Shown here: positions 1 through 7,302 of the stretch, in pieces
How positions within the stretch are numbered: position 1 is the first letter of the stretch
Layout: every line of letters begins with the position of its first letter
Origin: Bacteroidota bacterium
GTDB lineage: Bacteria > Bacteroidota > Bacteroidia > NS11-12g > UBA955
Direction: 5' to 3'
Length of the DNA stretch: 11,362 nt
NCBI GenBank assembly: GCA_030836345.1
Contig: JAURQA010000126.1
Span: 1 to 11,362, forward strand
Program-made: the position numbers and the translations under genes
The notes under the pieces: generated by a model
What the model saw: the letters and a program-made list of their open reading frames with translations, nothing else
What the model was told of the DNA's origin: nothing
Database searches by the model: none

Positions 1-2
1 AC

Positions 3-1319
3 GTGCTAAAATCATTCTTAAACCATATTGAATCTGAATTAACTCAACTGAAAGACTCCAAATCTCTTTTGGCAGTGAGTGGTGGCAGAGATTCTATGGT
101 TCTTTGGCATCTATTTGATTCATTAAAATTACCCTACGCTGTGGCGCATTGCAATTTTGGTCTCCGAGGGAGGGAAAGCGATGCAGAAACCGCTTTGGTT
201 GAGGAAAAAGCACGCCTCAATAATGATGTACTTTTTGTTGAACGCTATGGTTCATTAGATTATAAAAAAGGAGAATCTACTCAGGAAAATGCCAGAAAAC
301 TGAGATATGCTTTTTTTGAAAAATTAAAACAAACACATGGGTTTGGCCGAGTGGTTACGGCTCATCATTTCATGGATCAATGGGAGCATCTGTTTATTTA
401 TCTGTATCGCAACAATTCCACCACCGCTTTGCGAGGCATGCCAAGCAGTATATCCAGCACTTATAGACCCATGCTAAAACTAACTGCACGACAGATTGAA
501 GAATATGCGATTCGCCACGGCGTATCCTATTTAAACGATAGCAGCAATGCAGAAACAAAGTACTTAAGAAATAAAGTGCGGCATTGGATTATCCCTGAAC
601 TGGAAAATGATCTCCTGAAATCCTTAGAAGATGTGCACACAAACCAAGTAATGATTGATCAAGAATTACGCAAAGGTTTCAAGAAAATATGCGCATTCTG
701 GAACGAGAACTATTGGGGTATTCCTTTATCTAGAGTGCCAGGAAATCCCTATTTAAAAGCAGAGATTAAAAAATCTGGAATACACCACAGTTTAGTAGAA
801 AAGATATTAAAACTGAGCTCGAGTGGCTCGCAAATAGAGGCTCCATCGGGCGTTTTTAGCCTTAGCCAAGAAATGTTGGTGTTTTCTAAACAGCGCTATA
901 CAAGAGCAACAAAGACAGTGTGCCAGGCTGATTTGCCTTTAACTATCACTTTTGGATCGCATGAAATTGAGTTTAGCTTTAATGAATTGGAAGCGTTTGA
1001 TAAATCTAAAATGTATTTTAATGCTGAAAAAATGGAATGGCCCATTAAAATAACTAACGCTAATGAAGGAGACCGAATAGATTTGTTTGGCAATAGCAAG
1101 AGCCAAAAAATTAGCGATGTATTAATCAATGCAAAAATACCTTTCTTCCTAAGGGCAGCCATACCACTAATAATATATAATGAAAGAATTTTATGCGCAG
1201 CAAATCTCAAGCGAAGCAATCATTTACTGGTCAAGGATACTACCAAAAAAATACTTCAGATTTCCTTTAAACCAACTGGTTTGTTGGAAAATCTAGTCCA
1301 AGCCAGATCAAAAAAATAA
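3..1319 (+). CDS. tilS: tRNA(Ile)-lysidine synthase TilS
   Basis: This cytosolic ATP-dependent enzyme attaches lysine to C34 of the CAU-anticodon tRNA-Ile, so that it reads AUA as isoleucine. The N-terminal PP-loop ATPase shows SGGRDS at residues 26-31, an H-x-N-x-x-L-R motif at 49-55 (HCNFGLR), HH at 121-122 with D125 and E128, and N178-DSSN followed by RNKVRH at 190-194. The C-terminal TilS domain lies at about 346-415 and contains GDRI, KISDVLINAKIP and a basic end. Length (438 aa) is normal for the family. The start is taken as GTG at position 3, giving the usual 25 residues before the PP-loop. It lies 2 bases from the window edge, so an upstream start cannot be excluded. The loop after E128 is atypical: the usual DDxxET is MDQWEH, and the usual RGxG is RNNS. 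AUA codons occur in neighbouring genes (for example codon 10 of the next gene), so the function is needed here. It ends 37 nt before the nucleotidyltransferase. Confidence 0.93.
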   Translation: MLKSFLNHIESELTQLKDSKSLLAVSGGRDSMVLWHLFDSLKLPYAVAHCNFGLRGRESDAETALVEEKARLNNDVLFVERYGSLDYKKGESTQENARKLRYAFFEKLKQTHGFGRVVTAHHFMDQWEHLFIYLYRNNSTTALRGMPSSISSTYRPMLKLTARQIEEYAIRHGVSYLNDSSNAETKYLRNKVRHWIIPELENDLLKSLEDVHTNQVMIDQELRKGFKKICAFWNENYWGIPLSRVPGNPYLKAEIKKSGIHHSLVEKILKLSSSGSQIEAPSGVFSLSQEMLVFSKQRYTRATKTVCQADLPLTITFGSHEIEFSFNELEAFDKSKMYFNAEKMEWPIKITNANEGDRIDLFGNSKSQKISDVLINAKIPFFLRAAIPLIIYNERILCAANLKRSNHLLVKDTTKKILQISFKPTGLLENLVQARSKK

Positions 1320-1342
1320 GACTTCATAGCCTTAATAATTAT

Positions 1343-1350
1343 TACATTTG
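1343..1350 (+). promoter_or_regulatory. Bacteroidota-type -7 box before the nucleotidyltransferase
   Basis: TACATTTG matches the Bacteroidota -7 consensus TAnnTTTG exactly and lies in the 37-bp gap after tilS. Only 6 nt separate it from the ATG at 1357, so transcription starting there would give an almost leaderless mRNA. No good -33 TTG is seen at the expected spacing; only TTC at 1323-1325 is near. It could drive the nucleotidyltransferase, murF-alr and rarA unit. An eight-base match with four specified central Ts is not rare in AT-rich DNA, so this is a candidate only. Confidence 0.45.
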
Positions 1351-1356
1351 CATATA

Positions 1357-2355
1357 ATGAAGGCCATAATACCTGTAGCCGGCATAGGTAGTCGGATGAA
1401 ACCCCATACTCAAACCCAGCCAAAGAGTTTAATTCCAGTTGCTGGAAAGGCTATTTTAGGCCACATTATTGACTCTATGATTGATGCCAAAGTAGATGAA
1501 CTCGTTTTCATCATTGGGTATCAAGGGGATAAAATACAAAACTATGTAAACAAAAATTACAGTGACATTAAATGCCATTTCATAATGCAAACCTTAGGTA
1601 AAGGTACTGCGCATGCTATCTATTTGGCCAAAGAAAATGTAGAACCCGACGAGGCCATTTTAATTGTACTTGGGGATAGTATTATTGAAGCGAATTTAAA
1701 AGAAATCATCCTTAAAAAGGAAACCTGTCTAGGAGTCAAAAAAGTGAATGATCCTAGAATTTTTGGAGTGGCAGAACTTAATGAAGATGGTAAAGTAAAA
1801 AAACTCGTTGAAAAACCGACCATTCCAAAATCTAACTTAGCTCTGGTAGGCTTATACTTTATCCGAAAAGCTTCCACACTTATGGATAGCATAAAGACCA
1901 TTGTAGAAAACGACATTAGGAGTCAGAACGAGTTTCATCTCACGGATGCTCTACAAAACATGCTAGAACAGGGGGAACATATCTCAGTGTTTAATGTGGA
2001 GAGTTGGTTTGATTGTGGGAAGAAGAGCATTATCCTTCAAACCAATGCCAATCTTTTAAGAAATACGAATTATCAAAAAGTACCGGACCAAATATATGCC
2101 AACAATAACATTGTGGTCCAACCCGTAAACATTGCAGATAATGCTAAAATAAGCAATAGTATTATTGGTCCCAATGTATGTATTGGAGAGGAAACAGAGG
2201 TGAATGATAGTATTATCAAAAACACCATTATTGCGGCCAATGCTAAACTCGAAAATATTGTTTTAGAAGATTCGCTGCTAGGAAATGATTCCACTTTAAT
2301 AGGATCCAAGCACAGCTTAAATATTGGAGATAACGCCGAAATTAACTTTAGTTAA
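1357..2355 (+). CDS. Sugar-phosphate nucleotidyltransferase with hexapeptide-repeat C-terminus
   Basis: The 332-aa protein belongs to the NTP_transferase family (RfbA/GlmU-N/MurU-like), which couples a sugar-1-phosphate to an NTP to make an NDP-sugar in the cytosol. The nucleotide-binding signature is at residues 7-30, with VAGIGSRMKP followed by PKSLIPVAGK. GKGTAHA at 82-87 is the usual base- or sugar-contact loop. D107 in LGDS is the expected metal ligand, and VEKP is at 151-154. Residues from about 250 to 332 show imperfect hexapeptide periodicity (NIVVQPVNIADNA, SIIGPNVCIG, IIAANAKL), indicating a left-handed beta-helix as in GlmU and some thymidylyltransferases. The ATG at 1357 is preferred over an in-frame TTG at 1348, because the family starts as M-K-A-I-I-P and the TTG is inside the -7 box. 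The stop codon touches the ATG of murF-alr, so the two are co-transcribed and perhaps translationally coupled. The specific sugar cannot be read from sequence; the context hints at envelope precursors. Confidence 0.88.
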   Translation: MKAIIPVAGIGSRMKPHTQTQPKSLIPVAGKAILGHIIDSMIDAKVDELVFIIGYQGDKIQNYVNKNYSDIKCHFIMQTLGKGTAHAIYLAKENVEPDEAILIVLGDSIIEANLKEIILKKETCLGVKKVNDPRIFGVAELNEDGKVKKLVEKPTIPKSNLALVGLYFIRKASTLMDSIKTIVENDIRSQNEFHLTDALQNMLEQGEHISVFNVESWFDCGKKSIILQTNANLLRNTNYQKVPDQIYANNNIVVQPVNIADNAKISNSIIGPNVCIGEETEVNDSIIKNTIIAANAKLENIVLEDSLLGNDSTLIGSKHSLNIGDNAEINFS

Positions 2356-4809
2356 ATGATTAACCTCTCGTTTAGGGAAATAGCCCGATGTATAGAAGGT
2401 TCCGAACGAGAATCCACCCCGTCTGTTGATCTTTTCCCCAGAGATATATATTTCGATTCGCGAAAAATTAAACTCGGCTCAGATTCAATTTTTATTGCCA
2501 TAAAAACCCCCACCCAGGATGGCCACGATTTTATAAAAGAAGCCCATGATAAAGGAGTTCGAAACTTTATAGTTAGCCAGCCAGAAAATTGTGCAGCACT
2601 AGACACATCAAATGTTTGGGTTGTAGACAACCCCATTCAAACACTCCAAGAAATGGCCAAATTGAGCCGCAAAAAATTCAAAGGGTTAATGGTTGGCATC
2701 ACAGGAAGTAATGGAAAAACCATTGTAAAAGAATGGATATATCAATTACTTGCAGGCGAAATGAAGGTTTGGCGAAGCCCGAGGAGTTATAATAGTCAGC
2801 TGGGAGTAGCACTTAGCTTATTAAAACTAGATGTAAACGCTACAGTAGCTTTTGTAGAAACGGGAATCAGTCAACCAGGAGATATGGCAAAATTAATATC
2901 CATGGTTAAGCCTCAAATGGCTGTCTTCACTCATTTTGGCGATGCCCATGCGGATCAGTTTGAGACGGAGGAATTAAAGCTGCGGGAAAAATCATTGCTT
3001 TTTAAAGGTGTAGATCTAGCTGTTATCGATAAATCTATCCCCACTTCATCTATTGCAGCATATCGAGAGGAAAACCCTCTCATGAAAGTAATATCTTGGT
3101 CTTGGGGCGAAAAAGCAAGCTACGTAGTTCAAGCCCAGAAGGAAACAAAAAACGGCTTGGAGTTGAGCATATTACACAAAACTCAAACGTTCACTTTTGA
3201 AATCCCTTTCAAAGACAAAGCAAGTATTGCAAATACCATGACTTGCCTGTGTTGTTTGGCTGCTCTTGAACAGTTAGGTCAGGCTTCCTTGGCTAAGTTC
3301 AAAACCTTAAACAGCATTGAAAACAGGCTGGTTAGTACCCCGGGGAAAAGAAATAATCTCATCATAAATGATAGTTATAGTAATGATTTAAGTGCGTTTG
3401 AAATTGCCTTAAATTACGCTCATTCTCAGGTAGGTCAAAGAAACAGAACACTCATTTTTAGTGATTTTGGATTAAAACCTGAACTGATTTCGGCCAATAT
3501 TGGTAAAATCAAAGAAATTTTAGAAAAACAACACTTTGACTTAATGGTGGCGATTGGCCCATGGCTTTTTGAAAACAAGTCCAAGTTGAGCAGTACTATA
3601 CGGTTTTTTAAGAGCAAGGAAGATTTTCTTGATTCTTCCATTCTAAATTCCATTGAAGATTCAGTAGTTTTAATCAAAGGAGCAAGAAAGTTTGCCCTTG
3701 AGGAGGTTTCCAAGTTGCTGGAAAAAAAGGTCCATCAAACACAATTGAAAATTGATCTAACTGCCATTAAAAATAACGTACGATATCACCAGTCCTTGGT
3801 GCAAGGCAACACCAAAATTTTGGGAATGGTAAAAGCATTGGGATATGGCGCAGGCGATGACAAAATGGCCGCGGCTTTGCAAAGTGCTGGAGTTGAATAT
3901 TTGGGAATTGCTTTTGCGAGTGAAGCAGCAGATATTCGAAAAAATGGAATCACACTTCCCATCATGGTACTCAATTCAAGAGTGGAGGAAATACGTGCAT
4001 ATAGGCACTTAGACCTTGAACCTGTCATCTATAGTTTTGATCAATTGAATTTATTCAAAAGGCATTTTAGATTGGAGGATTTAAACATTCATATAGAATT
4101 GGATAGCGGTATGCATAGACTGGGATTTGACGTTAATGATGCAGCCCAAATTTTAAAAGAAATCCCAGCTCATTTTAAAATAAAGAGTATTTTCTCTCAT
4201 CTGGCAGCTAGTGAAAATCCCGAAGCAGATGATTTTACAGCTATGCAAAGTCGTCGATTGGAATCCTTTGCCAATGAGCTCATTTCTCACTTATCCTATA
4301 CGCCCCTCATCCATTTAGCCAATTCAGCGGCTATTATCCGCCATCCCGAGGCTCATTTTGATATGGTTCGGCTTGGAATTGGCATGTATGGAATAGCAGG
4401 CAATGATGGGCACCTGCAAACGGCTGTGCGTTTAGTAAGCAAAGTAACACAAATCAAAGAAGTTCCGGCCGGTGATGGCATTGGTTATGGAAGGCGAAGC
4501 CCCTCAGAACAGGCTCGAACCATAGCTATACTTCCCATTGGATATGCTGACGGACTGATGCGTTCCCTAAATAACAAAAATAAAGGACGCGTATATATCA
4601 ATGGTCAAATAGCTCCAATTGTGGGCAATATTTGCATGGATATGTGCATGGTAGATATCACTAACCTTGATGTTGAAGTGGGTGATGACGTGGAGCTATT
4701 TGGGAATCATATTTCTATACAGGAAGTAGCCAAAACCTGCGATACCATTCCTTATGAAATTTTAAGCCGCATTTCTATGCGAGTAAAACGAGTATATAGC
4801 GAAGAGTAA
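2356..4809 (+). CDS. murF-alr: Bifunctional MurF ligase / alanine racemase fusion
   Basis: The N-terminal half is UDP-N-acetylmuramoyl-tripeptide:D-alanyl-D-alanine ligase (MurF). The C-terminal half is a PLP-dependent alanine racemase (Alr). Together they supply D-Ala and use D-Ala-D-Ala to finish the UDP-MurNAc-pentapeptide in the cytosol. The Mur P-loop is GITGSNGKT at residues 114-122 (K121). Other MurF signs are GDAHADQFET, the downstream REKSLLFKG segment, and NDSYSND at 338-344. The racemase starts near residue 456. Its PLP lysine is K493 in MVKALGYGAG, the second catalytic residue is Y711 in GIGYGRRSP (equivalent to Tyr265 of Geobacillus Alr), and PIGYADG and CMDMCMVDIT follow. All key residues are present in both halves, so both activities are expected. 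The length (817 aa) fits the fusion known in Bacteroidota. The ATG begins directly after the preceding TAA with no gap. rarA follows after 1 nt. Confidence 0.96.
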   Translation: MINLSFREIARCIEGSERESTPSVDLFPRDIYFDSRKIKLGSDSIFIAIKTPTQDGHDFIKEAHDKGVRNFIVSQPENCAALDTSNVWVVDNPIQTLQEMAKLSRKKFKGLMVGITGSNGKTIVKEWIYQLLAGEMKVWRSPRSYNSQLGVALSLLKLDVNATVAFVETGISQPGDMAKLISMVKPQMAVFTHFGDAHADQFETEELKLREKSLLFKGVDLAVIDKSIPTSSIAAYREENPLMKVISWSWGEKASYVVQAQKETKNGLELSILHKTQTFTFEIPFKDKASIANTMTCLCCLAALEQLGQASLAKFKTLNSIENRLVSTPGKRNNLIINDSYSNDLSAFEIALNYAHSQVGQRNRTLIFSDFGLKPELISANIGKIKEILEKQHFDLMVAIGPWLFENKSKLSSTIRFFKSKEDFLDSSILNSIEDSVVLIKGARKFALEEVSKLLEKKVHQTQLKIDLTAIKNNVRYHQSLVQGNTKILGMVKALGYGAGDDKMAAALQSAGVEYLGIAFASEAADIRKNGITLPIMVLNSRVEEIRAYRHLDLEPVIYSFDQLNLFKRHFRLEDLNIHIELDSGMHRLGFDVNDAAQILKEIPAHFKIKSIFSHLAASENPEADDFTAMQSRRLESFANELISHLSYTPLIHLANSAAIIRHPEAHFDMVRLGIGMYGIAGNDGHLQTAVRLVSKVTQIKEVPAGDGIGYGRRSPSEQARTIAILPIGYADGLMRSLNNKNKGRVYINGQIAPIVGNICMDMCMVDITNLDVEVGDDVELFGNHISIQEVAKTCDTIPYEILSRISMRVKRVYSEE

Positions 4810-4810
4810 A

Positions 4811-6088
4811 ATGAATAATTCTTCTCCACTAGCCGAACGAATGCGTCCCACTTCCCTCAAGGAATACGTGGGTCAGAAGCATATTATTGGAGAAAAAACC
4901 TTCTTGTTTTCTAGCTTAAAAGAAGGAAGAATCCCTAGTATGATTCTTTGGGGACCTCCTGGGGTAGGGAAAACAAGCTTAGCAGAGCTCATATCTAAAG
5001 AATGCAAACGTCCTTTTTATGCCTTAAGTGCCATTAATAGCGGAGTAAAGGATATTCGAAGCATTATTGAAAAGGCAAAGAATCCCAATCTATTTAAAAA
5101 TGGATCGGCCATTCTTTTTATTGACGAAATCCATAGATTTAGTAAATCTCAGCAAGACTCATTGCTTGCAGCAGTAGAAAAAGGCTGGGTTACCCTTATT
5201 GGAGCAACCACTGAAAACCCATCTTTTGAAGTAATCCCAGCCCTTAGAAGTCGCTGCCAAACCTTTGTACTTGAACCTTTAGCCTTAGATGATCTGAAAC
5301 TTTTAGTGAGTCATGCGGTAGAAAAAGATTCCCTTTTAAGTACCAAAAATATTGAAATTATTGAACTCGATGCACTCATTAAAATTAGTGGCGGAGACGC
5401 CCGAAAACTGCTAAATGCGTTAGAAATTGTTGTCCTGAACCAAACAGCTCCTATCCAAATATCAAATTCACTGGTAAAGGAAATCATTCAAAACAATTTG
5501 GCCACCTACGATAAGGGAGGGGAACATCACTACAATGTAATTTCCGCATTTATTAAATCGGTGCGTGGGAGTGACCCTAATGCGGCAGTATATTGGTTAG
5601 CCAGAATGCTCCTAGGCGGAGAAGAACCACGTTTTATTGCACGTCGTCTTGTCATATTAGCCAGTGAAGACATTGGCTTGGCCAACTCAAACGCCCTTTT
5701 ATTAGCAAGTCAAACCATGGAGGCCGTTCATCAAATTGGAATGCCAGAAAGCCGAATTTTACTCTCGCAATGCACCATTTACTTGGCTACATCTCCCAAG
5801 AGCAATAGTGCGTATGAAGCTATTAATAAAGCCATGAAATTGGCAGAAGAAACCCATCATTTACCCGTACCATTAGCTCTTAGAAATGCCCCAACGGCTT
5901 TCATGAAAGATCTGGATTATGGAGCGGATTATAAATATAGCCACTCTGGCAAGAGAAATTTTATTGCTCAAAATTTCATGCCTGAGGAGATTAAAGGAGA
6001 AAAACTATTTGATCCAGGGAACAATAAAAAGGAAAAGGAGCTTAGAGAGCTGCTTAAACATATGTGGGCTAATTATTACGAATATTAA
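4811..6088 (+). CDS. rarA: Replication-associated recombination protein A (AAA+ ATPase)
   Basis: This is RarA/MgsA (Mgs1/WRNIP1 family), an AAA+ ATPase related to clamp-loader subunits that acts at stalled replication forks. The 425 aa match the family length. The N-terminus [19 protein letters not shown] is diagnostic. Walker A is GPPGVGKT at 48-55, Walker B ILFIDE at 101-106 followed by IHRF, sensor 1 GATTENP at 131-137, and the arginine-finger region LRSRC at 145-149. Sensor 2 lies in the [13 protein letters not shown] segment. The C-terminal part ([28 protein letters not shown], then [11 protein letters not shown]) is the RarA tetramerisation domain and excludes RuvB or DnaX. The ATG is 1 nt after the murF-alr stop, so expression depends on the upstream operon. 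No intrinsic terminator is seen after it. Confidence 0.95.
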   Translation: MNNSSPLAERMRPTSLKEYVGQKHIIGEKTFLFSSLKEGRIPSMILWGPPGVGKTSLAELISKECKRPFYALSAINSGVKDIRSIIEKAKNPNLFKNGSAILFIDEIHRFSKSQQDSLLAAVEKGWVTLIGATTENPSFEVIPALRSRCQTFVLEPLALDDLKLLVSHAVEKDSLLSTKNIEIIELDALIKISGGDARKLLNALEIVVLNQTAPIQISNSLVKEIIQNNLATYDKGGEHHYNVISAFIKSVRGSDPNAAVYWLARMLLGGEEPRFIARRLVILASEDIGLANSNALLLASQTMEAVHQIGMPESRILLSQCTIYLATSPKSNSAYEAINKAMKLAEETHHLPVPLALRNAPTAFMKDLDYGADYKYSHSGKRNFIAQNFMPEEIKGEKLFDPGNNKKEKELRELLKHMWANYYEY

Positions 6089-6101
6089 AAGCAACTGATA
6101 T

Positions 6102-6130
6102 TTCAAGCTTGAAGAATCATCCGGAATTCC
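6102..6130. repeat. Two perfect palindromes in the convergent rarA/hydrolase junction
   Basis: The 53-bp gap between the convergent rarA and hydrolase genes contains TTCAAGCTTGAA (6102-6113) and GGAATTCC (6123-6130), both perfect palindromes. Neither has a proper loop or a following T-tract, so neither is a standard intrinsic terminator. They may fold weakly in either transcript's 3' end, or may be chance in AT-rich DNA. Confidence 0.35.
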
Positions 6131-6141
6131 AGCTATTTCAA

Positions 6142-6987
6142 TTAATACATGACTTCTGTATCACTATCTAAAATAAAATCGATGGTACTTTCCAACACTT
6201 CATCTAAATGAGTAGGCAAAACCTCTTCGGTCCAAGGATGAGAGGCTCCAAAAGTATGATTAGCATTTTCAATTGGAATCAGAAGAGCGTGCAGACATAA
6301 GTCATAAATTTGTTTGGCTTGGGCCATTGGAATAACTTCATCCTCGGTTCCATGTACCAGCAAAAGAGGAATAGGTAACTCACTGGCCGCTTTAATTATA
6401 TTCCAGTGCTCCTCATTTTGATTATAATCCACCCAAATTTCATGGCTCAGGGGCATGTCCTGTCCAGTTCGCGCGTTGGCAACGTGTAAAACGCCGTCCT
6501 TTTTCCATTGCTCCTTTTCCGCAAAATTAAAAAGGGACTCCCAATCCGCTACGCCAGCCCAGGAGCTTACGGATTTTATTCCCGCATTATGCTTGGCAAA
6601 CAAAATAGCATTGGCTCCCCCTTTACTATGACCTATAAGGTGCTTTTCTTTCAAGGTTAAATTAGAGGTTTTCAAAAACTCTTCTAAAGTAAAAAAGGCT
6701 TCTTTAATATCTTTTTGTTCAGCGCTAATACTATTTCTAGAAAACAAATCCAACTCTGTAAACTCTGTGGGATTAGCCCCTATGCCGTTATGAGTTCCAT
6801 TCATGAGCGCAATACTTAAGCCTCTTGTGGTAAACTGATCTACCATAAGATGCCAAGCACCCCAATCCTTAAATCCTTTAAATCCATGGTAAAAAAGGAC
6901 AAGTTTGACCTCTTTTCCTGGAGCTAGATACACATCTATCTCTCCTTTTTGGCTTGCAAACCCTACGTAATCAATCGTTTTTTTCAT
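6142..6987 (-). CDS. Alpha/beta hydrolase, dienelactone hydrolase/S9 esterase-like
   Basis: This 281-aa cytosolic serine hydrolase has no signal peptide or membrane segment. The nucleophile elbow is GHSKGGAN (119-126, S121). The likely acid is D216 in HGTEDEVIP, and the base is H244 in ENANHTFG, giving a complete and correctly ordered triad. FYHGFKGFKDWGAWH (32-46) carries the HG oxyanion-hole motif. The spacing of D and H near the C-terminus (HGTxDxVIP) resembles dienelactone hydrolases and acylaminoacyl-peptidase-like esterases. The substrate cannot be assigned. The ATG at 6987 begins 4 nt downstream of the terminator T-tract of the upstream tRNA-Leu gene, and I see no separate promoter box between them. 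The gene may therefore rely on readthrough from the tRNA promoter. It converges with rarA. Confidence 0.85.
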   Translation of the reverse strand: MKKTIDYVGFASQKGEIDVYLAPGKEVKLVLFYHGFKGFKDWGAWHLMVDQFTTRGLSIALMNGTHNGIGANPTEFTELDLFSRNSISAEQKDIKEAFFTLEEFLKTSNLTLKEKHLIGHSKGGANAILFAKHNAGIKSVSSWAGVADWESLFNFAEKEQWKKDGVLHVANARTGQDMPLSHEIWVDYNQNEEHWNIIKAASELPIPLLLVHGTEDEVIPMAQAKQIYDLCLHALLIPIENANHTFGASHPWTEEVLPTHLDEVLESTIDFILDSDTEVMY

Positions 6988-6991
6988 TGGT

Positions 6992-7026
6992 AAAAAAATG
7001 GACGTTTGCTTTACAAACGTCCATTT
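6992..7026 (-). terminator. Intrinsic terminator of tRNA-Leu, abutting the hydrolase start
   Basis: Arms 6996-7008 and 7014-7026 are perfect 13-bp inverted repeats around a 5-nt loop. Read on the - strand, the stem is followed by a run of Ts ending at 6992. Its position 11 nt after the tRNA 3' end fits a tRNA terminator. In the + direction no T-tract follows, so it does not act there. The hydrolase ATG lies only 4 nt further on, so the same hairpin may limit or regulate hydrolase expression. Confidence 0.85.
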
Positions 7027-7037
7027 ACATTATTTAG

Positions 7038-7119
7038 TACCCAGGGTCGGGCTCGAACCGACACGTCTTGCGACATTGGTGTTTGAGACCAACGCGTCTA
7101 CCAATTCCGCCACCTGGGC
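7038..7119 (-). tRNA. tRNA-Leu, anticodon CAA
   Basis: The cloverleaf folds cleanly on the - strand. The acceptor GCCCAGG pairs with CCUGGGU (first pair G-U), and the discriminator is A. The D-loop contains the GGUAGAC segment. The anticodon stem is UUGGU/ACCAA with loop CUCAAAC, giving anticodon CAA, which reads UUG. A long class II variable arm (stem GUC/GAC around GCAA) and the T-arm GUCGG/CCGAC with UUCGAGC follow. The long variable arm and the A73 discriminator both fit leucine. The next bases are CTA, so CCA is not encoded and must be added after transcription. It has its own promoter-like box and terminator. Confidence 0.97.
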
Positions 7120-7128
7120 AGCGAGGGG

Positions 7129-7136
7129 CAAAAATA
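7129..7136 (-). promoter_or_regulatory. -7 box of the tRNA-Leu gene
   Basis: On the - strand TATTTTTG matches TAnnTTTG and ends 9 nt before the mature tRNA 5' end, a fitting position for a tRNA promoter. At the expected -33 position a TTTAG (7160-7156) partly resembles TTTG. The short leader would need only brief RNase P trimming. Confidence 0.55.
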
Positions 7137-7217
7137 AGTGCTTTTATTGGAATGGCTAAACGAAATGAAGAGTTTTTTATTTGTCGATCAATAATCATCA
7201 ACCTGGTCCCCATCTAT

Positions 7218-7293
7218 GAGTTTATTTATTAAGCGTTCTTACAATGTAATAAAGCCGTTCAATGACATTTTAGAGGCTTGGCAAAATAAACTC
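7218..7293. repeat. Long-spaced 10-bp inverted repeat downstream of the helicase gene
   Basis: GAGTTTATTT (7218-7227) and AAATAAACTC (7284-7293) are perfect inverted repeats 56 bp apart. Inside them AAGC (7231-7234) faces GCTT (7276-7279), and TTACA-a-TGTAA (7239-7249) forms a small palindrome. The element starts 10 nt after the helicase stop on the - strand and could be a 3'-UTR fold. No T-tract follows. The rest of the 183-bp gap from 7120 to 7302 shows no credible gene. Confidence 0.45.
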
Positions 7294-7302
7294 TTGACCC
7301 TG

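Noticed and set aside
1348-1356. In-frame TTG start for the nucleotidyltransferase
   Set aside because: It adds three residues before the conserved M-K-A-I-I-P start and lies within the putative -7 box; ATG at 1357 fits the family.
6996-7026. Hairpin as a + strand terminator
   Set aside because: The T-tract follows only on the - strand; on the + strand the stem is preceded by As and followed by mixed sequence.
7038-7119. tRNA-Leu as an integration site for a mobile element
   Set aside because: No second copy of the tRNA 3' end, integrase or foreign genes are seen; flanking genes are housekeeping.
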